NCBI RefSeq assembly: GCF_000002985.6
Contig: NC_003282.8
Span: 15,562,001-15,626,000 of the forward strand
DNA: 64,000 bases
Direction: 5' to 3'
Origin: Caenorhabditis elegans
Taxonomy: Eukaryota > Nematoda > Chromadorea > Rhabditida > Rhabditidae
Position numbers and translations under genes: made by a program. Under the pieces are notes generated by a model. The model was given only the letters and a program-made list of their open reading frames with translations. It did no database searches and was not told the DNA's origin. Positions 46,368 to 58,000 of this stretch are shown one piece after another; the stretch's first letter is position 1, and every line of letters begins with the position of its first letter.

Positions 46368-47342
46368 GGGCGGGCAAACAAGTTTGCGGGGTTGTTTCGA
46401 TTATCACTCAGACTGCCGGAATAAAATTTTTACAAACAACCGAAAATTAAAACAAACTTTTAAATTAATTTTGGAGGTTCTAAATGTTCAAGTATAAATA
46501 TTTATTACACATACAAAAAAACAGTTTTCATAGGACACATTTGTTGGGTGTGGAATGCTTAAGTATAAAGAAACTGAATTCTCAAAATTGGTCATTAAAT
46601 ATATGAAGTGCTGCTAGTTTTAAATCAACACAAAGTTGTAAGGTATCTATTTCAAAGCAAATTCTAATATTTTTGAAACTGTCTTAATTGCTACTAACTT
46701 TGAATTTTGTGCATTTTCATTACTTTTTCAAATTTAACGCAAAACATCAAGTTTTAATGGTACAACTTTTCTGTTTTTTTAAATATTACAGTGAAACCGA
46801 AATTTGTATACTGAAAATAATATTTTTTGAGAAAAAGATGTTTTAAAAATTATTGACACATTGATTAAACATTTGACTATTTCACAATTAACAGTAAATC
46901 AGAAAGAATTTACTAAACGAGTTTAGGATGCCTGATCATATTGATTACTCAAATTTCAACTGTCTAAAAATGAACAACTTAAAACAGGGGAATTTTTTAA
47001 GGTATATTAAACAATTGGACAATATTTATTATTGGAGTTTTGAGATTAGTTTTTCGAAACATGAATATTACAAACATTTTTTTTCAAATACAATTTGAGC
47101 TTTTCTTGAAACAGTTAAAATTTCTGTATTTTCAATTTTCAATTTTCTAAAAAACTTTACATTTCTGTGGCTCGTTTTACTAATTTGATCTTGAAGCATT
47201 CCAAAATGCGATTTTAGTTAAGAACATTCAGTTTAATTGAACAATTAAGTACTCAAGGTGTTCGGAATAAAATCGTCAACTGTTTCACTTTTTCAAAATA
47301 AGCATTTTGGAGAAATATATTTTGGTGAATAAACTATTTTTT

Positions 47343-47893
47343 CCCGATTTTTCTCCAGTTCCACCTTTGAATAAAAACGATTCAGTATCTTTTTGAAAAT
47401 CATTTTCATTAAAACTTTTTTGTTTTGAAAACCGTTAACCGTTTCAGACTCTTGAAATAAAACGTTACTTTACAATTTTGACAGTCTTGAGGCACCTTTG
47501 TTGAAACTGTTTTTTTTGCTTCCAAAATCTGATAAAAATAATTCTAATTAACTTATTGAAACGGTGGAAGTTTTAAAATTTAAATTTAATAACTCGCCAT
47601 GTTTAGGAGGGAAACGTTTCTATAATAATCTTCATATAGTGCCTCATTTTAAAATCAAACTAGTGAAACGGCTTTTTTAAATTTAAATTTTGATGGCTTT
47701 ATTTCCCCAGTAACACTGGTCCCTGACATTGTTGAAATTGTGCTTCAAAAAATGTTGAACTGAACCGTTAAGTAAAATATTTCCAAGTTGAATATAGGTA
47801 AATGAGAATGTGCATACCCATAGTAACTTAAGCTTGTCCTGGCTAGTAACATTAAATTATATCAAATTTTTTGAAATCAACAATGATTTTAGA
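47343..47893. other. AT-rich intergenic DNA
   Basis: No gene seen. Degenerate piRNA-like cores: CCGTTTCAG near 47440 (plus), TTGAAACGG near 47553 and GTGAAACGG near 47662 (minus). Confidence 0.4.
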
Positions 47894-47895
47894 TA

Positions 47896-48251
47896 CACTC
47901 AAAATAAGAAAACTGCGTAGCGTGTACTGCAGAAAACCTCATATTTAGGCCCCGCCTTTTTCTTGTCCACTCACGGAGAAAAGGCAAAAATTTGGGGACC
48001 AACCAATATCTGGCCGCCGACATCCTACTGGTTCCGCGCGCCGCTATGTTTAACTCGCAGCGGGCGGAGACAGCTTGCCACGCCCACAGCGAGTTAAACA
48101 TCGCGGCGCGCGGAACCCGTAGGATGTCGGCGACCTGATATTGGTTGGTCCCCAAATTTTTGCCTTTTCTCCGTGAGTGGACAAGAAAAAGGCGGGGCCT
48201 AAATATGAGGTTTTCTGCAGTACACGCCACGCAGTTTTCTTATTTTGAGTG
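47896..48251. mobile_element. Fold-back MITE, 356 bp, TA target duplication
   Basis: Ends CACTCAAAATAAGAAAACTG and its inverse CAGTTTTCTTATTTTGAGTG, flanked by TA (47894-47895 and 48252-48253). The arms, about 160 bp each, are almost perfect inverted copies (a few mismatches, for example at GTAGCGTG versus GTGGCGTG), and the loop is only about 30 bp. It is GC-rich and includes TTCCGCGCGCCGC. A TA duplication suggests Tc1/mariner-type mobilisation. A 113-codon minus-strand frame through it is a by-product of the palindrome. Confidence 0.85.
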
Positions 48252-48253
48252 TA

Positions 48254-49073
48254 TATTTGGACAAACATTGCAACTGCAAAATTGAAAATAACATTTTTTG
48301 TGAGCTTTTAGCAATAAATTAAAACAGTAGAAATTTTATAATGTTTTTGATTTTCAAGAAGTTTTTTCGAATATTGAAACTTAACATATCAGTTGTGATA
48401 ATCCAACCCGCTGTTTTGTCAGTTTTCTGTGTTTTTGAGAGAGTTTGAAATTCAAGTTGCCGCCTAACCAACAGGCTTTCGTTGAACTTCACTTTATTTT
48501 TTGTAAATTTGTTCACAATATAGATAGAATTCTGAATGAAAAATATTAGAACATAAATAAAAGCTATAAAGAAGTATTTAATTTGATAAACTAAAAATTT
48601 GAATTTTTATTTAAAGAATTTTAGCAAATAATGATTTATTTTTAAAATTATCTCGACAACCCGTGCTATGAGAAAAATGTAGCTTTGCCGAGATAAAAAA
48701 TTAGAAATTTCAATTTTGAGAAACTGAAATTTTTTCAATCTGAGCTTTTATTAAACTTCACCAAACTTTCACTCAAACGATAGCAGAAAGAAAGAATTCC
48801 AGATAAACAAAATTGGAAAAAAAAAATTAAAATGTGTTTTACTAGATAAACTGTAATTTGTATATTTCCTTGAAGTATTTTAGCCAACACTTTTCTCAAA
48901 AGCTATGAAACCGGCTATTCTTTAATTTTATGAAAAATTTTCTATAGGTGTTCACAAAGTTAATTAACTTTTTGAATGAAAAAGTTAGTTGTTTCGAAAT
49001 ATTGAGATTTTGTTCAAACTTTAGAAAAAAAATAATTGAATTGTTCAAGTTTTTTAAAACTTAAAGTCAAACG
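48254..49073. other. AT-rich intergenic DNA
   Basis: No gene, RNA or repeat recognised and no exact piRNA core. Confidence 0.45.
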
Positions 49074-49076
49074 TAA

Positions 49077-49380
49077 TGGGGTTATTCAAGTAGTGTCGTG
49101 AATTTAAAAAGTGTATTTCAATACACTTTTGGCCTTTTTCAAGTAACATCAAAAACATGTATTTCAATACAGTTTGTGACGTAATTTCGCGACATTTCTC
49201 GACATTTTTCCACAGTTGTTTTATCAGAATTGTTCTGCTGCGACGGAAATTGTGTGGATTTTCACCCTGCGAAGACACCTCTCTCTATGTTGAAATACAT
49301 GTTTTTGAAGTTACAAGAATAAGGCAAAAAGTGTATTGAAATACACTTTTTAAATTCACGACACTACTTGAATAACCCCA
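49077..49380. mobile_element. MITE, PIF/Harbinger-like, copy B
   Basis: 304 bp, ends TGGGGTTATTCAAGTAGTGT and the exact inverse, flanked by TAA (49074-49076 and 49381-49383). The inverted arms continue inward through AAAGTGTATTTCAATACACT; the middle (TTGTTTTATCAGAATTGTTC region) is unique. It is the longest and best-paired of the three copies. Confidence 0.85.
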
Positions 49381-49383
49381 TAA

Positions 49384-51172
49384 GATTAAAATTAAAAACG
49401 ATTTTTGCTAGAACACATTTATTCTGAAAATTTGTACGATAAACTGAACAATTTCAATAATATGTCTCTGTTATTTAATCAACAAAGTGAAACAAATTTT
49501 AATTTTGTTTTCGAACTTTAAGGCAATTATCCCCGAAAACCAAATATATTCTGTTTGCAATCAGATCAACTTCTAACTTAGTTGAAACAGTCAAACAATT
49601 AAACTTTTGAAAGTTTTCAGGAATTATTATTGTTAAAAAACTGATTTTTTGAGGGAATTTGAAATTAGACTGATTACACTACTAAATTCTATTTTTTCTT
49701 GATTTTTAAAGTGTTTCTGATATTATACTATTCAAGATTAACTAAAAAAATATATTGCCATCGATTTTATAAACTCGCTGAAACAGTAATTCACAAAAAC
49801 CTCCCATCCGAAATTTGACTTCCCTTATCCAATAACTTTGCAGACTTCCATTCAAAAACCAGAAATTGCACTAACACAGTTGAAAGATTTCGCTATAGCA
49901 ATGATTTAGTAAATTTACCGATAACTCTTTAGAAAGAAGTTGAAGCAGTTGAATTTTTTTTATTTGAGTATTTTGCAAAACTTTTGAGAAAATAAACTGG
50001 AAAATGTTTCAAGATGTTTTCAAGTTTGAATTGCAATATTATGCAGTATTCTACGGTTCATTTTACATCAAAAATTATTTAAAATTCTGTATAAAAATTT
50101 GACTGTTTCAATAAGGTGCTAAGTTACTGAAATAAAGTCGAACAATACTCCTTCGGCTATATTTACAATAGGAAAATTTTTCTTTAATCATTCTTCAAGT
50201 GTTGAAGTATTTTGTTCCTATTTCGTATTATACTGAAAACCGAAAAATTTGATTGTCAATTGGAAAAAAAATTGCTGGAAAAATGGAAGCACTTTTCTAA
50301 CAACAGTTTCAGTTCTTTTTCGGCAATTTGTTTCTTGTAAATTCTGTAAAAAAACGATTATTTACCAAATTTTCCTTAAAACAATATTGATACTTCTTCA
50401 GTACTTCTTCATCATTTGCCTGAATATGGGCAAACATCATTTCAATTCTTACTACATTACTCACCGAATATTATTCTTAATTTCTATAAACTGGATTTAC
50501 CGAGAACTTTTTTTCAATTCTCAAAAATTTAATTCAAACGAAAAAAAATACAGTTTCACATTCTTCTTGAATTTCCAGGGATATTTTAAAAATTGATGAG
50601 ACGAGAAGAAAAGATTTCATTTTTCAAATTCTGCAAGTACATCTGCCCTTACAATTAAAAAACTGACCACTAATCAGCTAAAAAACCTAAAGAAAGTGAC
50701 GTTTTTTTGTATCTTGTGATCTTTTTTATCAATAAGACATGTATCATTAGTTCAGATCATTGAGACTTAATGAAAAGTGACGAGGTGTATTGTTGATGCA
50801 CCATGATTTATGGATTTATACAAGTTTTCGGAAAAAAAGTGAAAAAAAGTAAAACTTTTAAGAAAAGTGAACAAAATTAGAAAGTGTTTATCCAATGATG
50901 TTGAGCATACCGCAATATGAGGAGAGACCGCTGAAAATTCAAAAAAAAATGTCCGAGAAACCAAGCTTTTTTAAGCTTTAATTTGCAATTTATACGGACA
51001 TCATCCGGGCTGAGCCAATCTTAATATGAAATGGACAGTTAGGTTGCAGAACCCAGCAGAAGTCGGGTGCTCGACACAAAGACTTTTCAGTAATTTTGTA
51101 AAATATTACAGTTTCTCAAAAATGTAATATAGTTTTCAAAAAATTGTTTGGCAGTTTGAATTTTTTTTTGAG
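49384..51172. other. Intergenic DNA with piRNA motifs and a dispersed repeat
   Basis: Exact cores: 49583 and 49779 (minus), 50103 (plus). A repeat fragment GCAGAACCCAGCAGAAGTCGG lies near 51048. Apart from the exon relic above no gene is supported; a 115-codon plus frame at 50249-50596 is Phe/Ile/Leu-rich because of the AT content and has no splice context. Confidence 0.45.
49430..49890 (-). pseudogene. Relic of the first exon of a CPG4-like gene
   Basis: About 450 bp align, diverged, with 54450-55060, the first intron and first exon of the gene to the right. On the minus strand TCTGCAAAGTTATTGGATAA corresponds to the end of that exon (TCGGCAAAGTTTTTGGATCA). The signal-peptide coding stretch is still readable (STVLVQFLVFEWKSAKLLDK) but no start codon is seen and the splice donor has become GGAAGT. 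An exact piRNA-type core sits at the same relative place in both copies (49779 and 54939, minus). No further exons were found to the left. Confidence 0.6.
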
Positions 51173-54100
51173 TTAAAAACTAGCATTTTTAATTATGAAA
51201 AGCGAAACCCGGTAGATGTCGGGCGTTTCACTTCTACATTTTTCTATAAAGACGAACTTAATTCCAGCAGCACTTGAACAATGACAGAACGTCTCCATTT
51301 CCTTCTTCCACGCCACTGACCGAGAGCACTGACGGATGGCGATTCGTGCATTTTTGTCTTCAATTTGTGGTTCACAACCGATTCGGTTGAAACAGAAACC
51401 ATCTTTATTCTTTTCCAAGAAACATGTTTTTACGCATTGGGCAATGGCAGTTCCGGCGGTTACCACGGCCTGGAAGAAATATTTGTTGGGTAACAGCTAA
51501 CATTAACAGCGGCATTTTATTTTCCAATATGTTTCAATTTATTTTCGATAGACTATGCAGTGAATATTTGAGCGGATTAGTTAATTTTACAAACATTCTG
51601 AAACAGCAGATTTTTTTCCCGAAAAGTCAATGACTAATTGAACTGCGCTTTTTTAATAGTTTGTTGATATATTATACTGAGCAAAAATTTCAAAATTTAT
51701 ATCATTTAAATAGATAGTACTCAAGAACAAAATCAAAAATGTAGACCTGTTAAATTAATTTGTCGAAACAGTAGAATTTATAAATTTAAACAATTTTGTG
51801 GCTGTTTTTTACAGTGAAAGTAAACGTTTTTTTACGAATTAAATGAGTTCAACTCTCCCAAAATTCCGAAAATTTTTTTTTGGAATTTCGGCAAGGTATA
51901 TGCCTGTAAAAAATGATTTTTTTGTCGATGTATGCAGTTCCAGCCAGTCATAACAAACGGAGAGGAATGAAGAAAGCAGATAAAAATTAGAATCATATTA
52001 ATATACTGAATCAGGAGAAAAACTTTAAATTTGGAATTATTTTCGAACATCCCGAATGTTGCACTTTTTTAAATAAAAAACCAATATATTCAAATTTTAA
52101 AGTAAAAAAAAACAAAGATAAGCAAAACTTTTAATATTTACCTTTAGATCTTTCGATAACATTGTGAATAATTTTAGCGAATTTTTTTACAAACATTCTG
52201 AAACAGAAGATTTTTTTTTGTGAAATCTATTATGGGGTTACTCAAGTAATGTCGGAAAATTAATAAGTGTAGAAAAATTACGTCACAACTTTATTCAAGT
52301 ATATAAAAACATGCATTTAAATACATTTGTGACGTCACAAATGTATTTTAATACATTTTGCTACATTACTTGAATAACCCCATTAGTAATTGCACAGTTC
52401 GTTCAAAATGAAAACGAAGTAACCCAAGATATAAAAGATTATTATTATCAATTTCCTGAAACAGCAATTTGTATTAATTTTTTGAAATGTTTAGGAAAAC
52501 TAGAATCATCGAACGAAATATAAATTAGTTCTATGATTAATTAGTTCGTCAAAAACACGATTTTCAGAGCAAAGGTATAACCTATTTGCGCCTTTTGGTT
52601 TTTTGAAAAATGGCTGAAGACATACAATTAGCTCAAAACTAAACTTAACTTTTATATCAATATTTTGAAACTGTAATTTTTTTAAAACGGAGGTTTTTTT
52701 GTTTTTTTTTCGATTGAACATAAGCTAACTGAATCTTTAGTTTTAGTAATTTTTCTTAAAAATGAGAACTAAGCACAAATATCTGGAAACTATTTTTTTT
52801 AATTCAACAATACGATGTATCTGGAAACTATCTGGAAACTATTTTTTTTAATTCGACAAACACACTAATATAAAAGCGAAACATTACATTTTGATAAAAA
52901 CTTGTTGAAACCGAAAAAAAATTTAATTTTTCTACAACATGAAAAACCAACCTTAACATTATCATTTCCAATTGATCTCAAAAATGCGTTAATCTGTGAG
53001 TTCACAGCGTCTTCCACTCGTTTTATCATATCTTTGTAGTCGTATTCCTTTACCCGAACTCCTGGTTCACCATTCTCTGTGCATCTGGAAAATAAACTAC
53101 GATAATTGATTGATATAAAAAATATTTTGAAAATAGGTTCGGTGAAACTGAAAATTTTTTTAAAATTTATTTTCAAACTTTAAATGAAAATATTTTGTTT
53201 AGAAAGTTACTGTTTCAGAAGGATGTTTCTTAAAAAATGTTCATAATTTCTGATAGTGGAAAAATAATGTACAGTTCAATTGAAGTGGTCATCCAAAACT
53301 GTCATTGCAAGAAATGTTTTAGCGGTAAAATACTGATATTAAAATTAAAATTAACAAAAAAAACTCACGCTTTAACTTTTGTCTGGAAACAGTTGATCAC
53401 TTGGTCCACAAATGGTTTTTTAGCATCAAAACATGCTTTCAGGGAGTTAGGATCGTCCGTTAATTTGAACTGAAATTGTTTAAACTCAGGATTGAAATTG
53501 TAAAAAAGTTGTTGACTTTGAAACATACATGAAATAGTGAAAACTTATTTTAGAAAAACTTTTTGAAAAAAAAATTTCAAGATAAAAATGAATAAAAGTT
53601 GTTGAACCGGAAAATCGATGCTTTCAGTGATCTTAAAGAAAAAATACAAATCATATATTTTCAGAACTAATGGAGCGATTTTGTGGAAAAATGTAGTAAA
53701 ATTTGAAAACTAAAGTATTCGTTTCTAACTTTCAAGTTTGTAATTATTGTTTTTTGTTATGCAACTTATTTTTCTGATTATCTAAATTGATAAAACGTTT
53801 AATTTTTTTTTTAAATATTTTTCAGTTTCAATAATTGTTAAATCAACTTTTCAAGTATCATTTCTTCCTAATTCAGTTAATCAGTGAATTAACTAACCGT
53901 TCAACTACTCTTCATTTTAAAACATATATGAAATAGTAAAAAATTTTAAAAAAAAAATTCTGTTTCAAAATAAACATTTTCAAATCTTCGAAACAACCTT
54001 TTCAGTTTTATTTCTATTTTAATTCTAATTTTACTTTCAAAAATATTAACTAACCCGTTGAATTTCCGATTTCCAACACGTCTCAAAGCAATCTAAAGCT

Positions 54101-55071
54101 TGAAGTTTTGATGAATGATAGCAGTCTTTCATCTCATCACAAGTACACTGTCGAACCTCTCCGCTTCTCTGGGAACCATGTAATACTGATAACGCTTGCT
54201 TTGATACCTGAAGTATGTAGAGACAACATCAAAATTAGAACAATGAACCTGTTAAGTATTTTATTTTTTGAAAAATGTTTACTTTGAAATATTGATAGTT
54301 TTGGTTTTTTTAAAGAAAGAATTTTTAGAAAGAATATTTCAAATTGTACAAGTTTTTTGAACTATAATACAAGTCAAACGTAAAATTCAAAGAAAACAAA
54401 TATGTTGAGAATGGAAATCAAACGTGCCATTAACTAATTCAATAAAATGCTTCTGATTTTTAATCAACATCGTGAAACAATTTTTTTGATTTGATGTCCC
54501 CAGCATTAGCCTTTTTTTGCAATCAGAGCAACTTCTAGCATAGTTTAAACTATAAATTTTTGCTGCAAAATTTCGTACAAAAAAACATTTTTAAAAAGTT
54601 TTTAAAATAAGATTACTACGTACAATTATAAGCTTTGTGACAGTTCCATTCAATTGAAAATGAGAAATTATATTGTCGTAAGGTTTAATTAATAACGTAA
54701 AACAGTGTATTGTTAAATTTTTTGAGGGGAAATTTGAAAATAAAGTGCTGACTGGTAATAAAAAAAAAAGGTAATAAATGCCCGGCTGGTGACATAAAGC
54801 TTTTCTTTTTTTTGCAATTTCAATTTAATCACACTGTACTTTTGTAGTTACAATATTTATGTAATTGCTCGGGACAAATTTTGAACTAAATAAAAAATAA
54901 ATCACAGAGAATGTCCTTTACATTTTTTATAAACCTATTGAAACAGTAATTCACAAAAACGCCCCAACCGAAAATTCTACTTACCTGATCCAAAAACTTT
55001 GCCGATTCCCCTCCAATAACCAAAAGTAGCACTAACACAGCTGATTGAACTAGCCAATTTGACCTACTCAT
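51173..55071 (-). CDS. Secreted Cys-rich protein, CPG4-like, five exons
   Basis: Minus-strand exons 55071-54985, 54207-54055, 53469-53369, 53084-52952 and 51469-51173; all junction phases match, giving 256 aa. Exon 1 is a signal peptide (MSRSNWLVQSAVLVLLLVIG). Cysteines follow in CTCDEMKDC, LDCFETC, ACF, NCF, ACTENG, QCVKTCFLEK, FCFNRIGC, QCS and FCHCSS. This spacing resembles the chondroitin proteoglycan 4 (CPG4) family of nematode extracellular proteins; assignment is from memory of the pattern, and a DUF19-type protein is the alternative. Donors are GTAAGT, GTTAGT, GTGAGT and a weak GTTGGT; acceptors CTTCAG, TTTCAG, TTTCCAG and CTTCCAG. The last intron (1.5 kb) holds a MITE. The last 30 or so residues run into a dispersed repeat, so the true 3' end may differ (a possible donor GTTCGT follows GGAATTAA). 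Confidence 0.75.
51205..51228. repeat. 'ACCCGGTAGATGTCGG' repeat fragment in the last exon
   Basis: GAAACCCGGTAGATGTCGGG on the plus strand, matching fragments near 22952, 23160, 40460 and 51050. On the minus strand it supplies the codons for TPDIYRV near the C terminus of the predicted CPG4-like protein. Confidence 0.55.
52233..52382. mobile_element. MITE, PIF/Harbinger-like, copy C
   Basis: 150 bp, ends TGGGGTTACTCAAGTAATGT and the inverse of TGGGGTTATTCAAGTAATGT, flanked by TTA (52230-52232 and 52383-52385). It contains TGTGACGTCACA, a CREB-type palindrome also present in copy A in reduced form. It lies in the last intron of the CPG4-like gene. Confidence 0.85.
52782..52858. repeat. Short tandem duplication in an intron
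   Basis: ATCTGGAAACTATTTTTTTT followed by AATTC.ACAA occurs twice, with an extra TATCTGGAAAC between. Intron 4 of the CPG4-like gene. Confidence 0.8.
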
Positions 55072-58000
55072 ACTTTTGGAAATTGCTGGAAAAATTGGAA
55101 TTAGGAAAATTCAGAGGAAAAAAATTTCTCAGAAACAGTTGTAAATTGCATTAGTTATGTTAAATAAATAAATCAATCAAAGGGTAGTAATTTCTAAAAC
55201 AGAAATTGTTACTTTTTTTGAAAAAAGAATATTCCAATCACATCAACAATTTAAAAAATGACCTAGCAGGAATGAGAACTAAAATTGTTACAAAACTTTT
55301 AAAGTCGTTGAAACAGGTTTTTTTCAGAAAAAATAATTCAAAATAATGCAAAAACTTTTTTCACAAACTCTCGGCAATAACTTTAATTTTCAAAATTTAT
55401 TTTAAGAAAACCGAAAAATTGTCCAAAAGTAATAAAATACTACCTTGAAAAAAAAAATTAAATTTTAGAAAAAATTACTGTTTCTCAAAACTCATTTAAA
55501 GTGATTGAAATGAATTTAAAATATTCTCAAGATTGATTTATATTTTAGCAATTAATGGCTTTTTGATTCTGCTTCAAGAAAAATAAGAAAAAAACTGTTC
55601 CAAAAAAAAAATTACTGTTACACAAAACGTATAGAACAAATTTTTGGTTGAAAACGACTTGAAATGATATGAAATTTCGGTTGAAAAGTGATTGAAGTGT
55701 GGGGAACAAGTATAAAAAACAGGTTCTCCTTCCTATTTTTTCACCGATCATCCTCTGAAGAATTTTCTTTAAATTCAAAATTGTTATGTCAACCAACCAC
55801 CTCCAAGGACACATCCATTCCCTACTGATTTTCTCGGCGTCTCTCATCTTTAGCATGCTATTTTCTTTGGGAAAAAAATAATATTGTGGTCAGAAGAAAA
55901 CTTGTAAACAAGTTTCCATTTCTAACCCTGAACACGTCTGTGATTTTTGAGGATATAATGTTGTCAGGGTAGACTACAAATTTTTAGAAATTTGGGGTCA
56001 ACTGGGTAGAAAAGGATTTGCAAATGAAAGTGAAAAATGAATTGAGAATCAAAAATTACTGTTTCAAAAATTGAACATATTTTTTGTGATTTTGAAAGGA
56101 CCCATTCTGACGAGTAGAGTTTAGAAATTTAAACAAAGGTATCGTGGTAAGACCTGGTATCGTAATTTTGACGCGAAAATTACAAAATTTCTCGGCATAG
56201 TCTGGGATAAAAAAAATCCACTGTTTCATATCTTTATTATATTACTCATGCTACAAAATTGTTAGTCAACTGGATAAGTTTTGTTTTAGTGAATAAGTAA
56301 GTATAGAACATTTCAAATTTTTTTTGAATTTACTTGTATTATTTGTAGTTTTCACTAAAGTATTTTAACCTCACAGTGAAACAGTTATTTTTTGTAGCAC
56401 ATTAAATTTAAAATATTTTCGAAAATAAAAGCGTGTTTCAGAAATATTTTATCAAGTTTTATCTTGTTCAATAATTTAATTTTCAGTTGGAATTTGACAT
56501 TTTCCCAGACATTTTTCTAAAAAATATACTTCAAATGAAATTTCGATTCCAGTCAAGTCAATGTGTTTTTTTTTTCTTAAAACTAATTACGCATAATTTT
56601 TATCGTTCTTCAAGTATAACTAATCAGCCGTTCACTATTGCAAGAAGAACCATAAACTAAAAGCAAAGAATTTGCTGCAAATTTAATGAAATTCAAGAAA
56701 AAGTAAAACTATACTTTTCGATTTTTTTTTTAATTCTAAAAAATTAATGAGAATGAAAAACTACGCACGACAGTTTCATGTACTTTCTGAAATGATTCGT
56801 GCAACAATTTTTAAAAAATTGAAAATTGTTTCAACAATGGTTTATGAAGTCTTTTGATAATGAATTGCGTGCATACGATGTTTCAAGAAAGTTCAAAAGA
56901 AATGCTGAACATTTGTAATTTGTTCAATGAAACAATTTGTATTGGTTTTCGAAAAACTATAATTTAGGTTAGGAAAAATAATTATTTACCGTATTCTTCT
57001 TATTAGTATTGCATTTAGTACTTATTTCAAGGGAACATCGATACAAAACTAAAAGCAACATAATATTAGCCGGTTGTATGTATCAGGGTATTGAAACAGG
57101 TTTTTTTTGTTGAAAAATGGAAATAAGATTTTTTTTGATCTTTTTTAAAACCTGGAAGCACATTTATATTTTGAACGTTCGATAATTTTGACTGTTTCAG
57201 CATGTTGAGATAAAAAAAGAAAATGCAAAATAAATTGTTTACAATGTTCCAAAAAAAAGGCCATTATTATTTTCATGAAATAGGTAATGACAATATTTTG
57301 CAGAATTTGCTGCAAAATTAAAAAAATGTTTGAAAAAAATATCTGAAAATGAATTTTAATTCTAAGTACGTACGTAAGTATGAAACACTTCAAGGGGTTT
57401 TTGAAAATTATTTTTGGATTATTTGTAGTTTTTCCTAAAATAATATTAACCTTGCAGGGAATCAGTTCTTTTTTCTTGCACAGTTAGTTTTAAATTTTTT
57501 TCAAAAATGTTTCAGGGATATGTTATCTAGTTTCATTTTGTTCAATAATTTAATAATTCAGTGAAACTGTTAAAATTATAATCAGATCCCATTTTTTACA
57601 TTTTGGCAAAAACAAACCCGTTTTTCATTAATCGGCAATAATATGTTGTACTTAAAACAATTTTCTGAAATGCTAAAACTGCAAATAGAAAACTCCAAAT
57701 TTTTCTCATAAACTTCTTGTTTCAAAATAAATTTAAGTTTGAAGCTGTCCCATCATTGCAAGAAGAACAATATTGGTTTAATAAAGTTCAAGAAACAGTA
57801 ATAATTATTTAAATTCATATATTATTTATCTTATTTAAATTTTGAACATTAACTGAAAAAAAAAAACTTTATCTGAATGTCTATAACTCAGATTGAGTAA
57901 AACACAAGCCTTTTTTTATTGCATTATTGCTGGGATAAAAATTGTCTGGTTATATGACGTTTTCATGAGGATGTTAAAACAGTAAGTTTTTTGCCTCAAA

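Larger units (their letters stand above)
45103..47342. repeat. Large palindrome, arms ~0.95 kb, spacer 317 bp
   Basis: Left arm 45103-46054 and right arm 46372-47342 are near-perfect inverted copies. Differences noticed are a ~15-bp insertion near the outer end of the right arm (about 47314-47328), an extra CAATTTT, and a few single bases. The inner ends meet at GCAAACTTGTTTGCCC / GGGCAAACAAGTTTGC. Outer ends fade at AAAAAATAGTTTA / TAAACTATTTTTT, with no target duplication found. Each arm carries two exact piRNA cores (45143 and 45310; 47280 and 47107), mirrored. Long open frames near the centre are chance products. It could be a fold-back transposon or an inverted duplication by template switching; the lack of target duplication slightly favours the latter. 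Confidence 0.9.

Noticed and set aside
46019-46450. 143-codon plus-strand frame and 108-codon minus-strand frame across the palindrome centre
   Set aside because: They consist of the TTTGCCG repeat, the tRNA fragment and the inner arm ends; no start context, splice site or domain.
47889-48230. 113-codon minus-strand frame
   Set aside because: It runs through the two arms of the hairpin MITE and shows mirrored residues from the palindrome.
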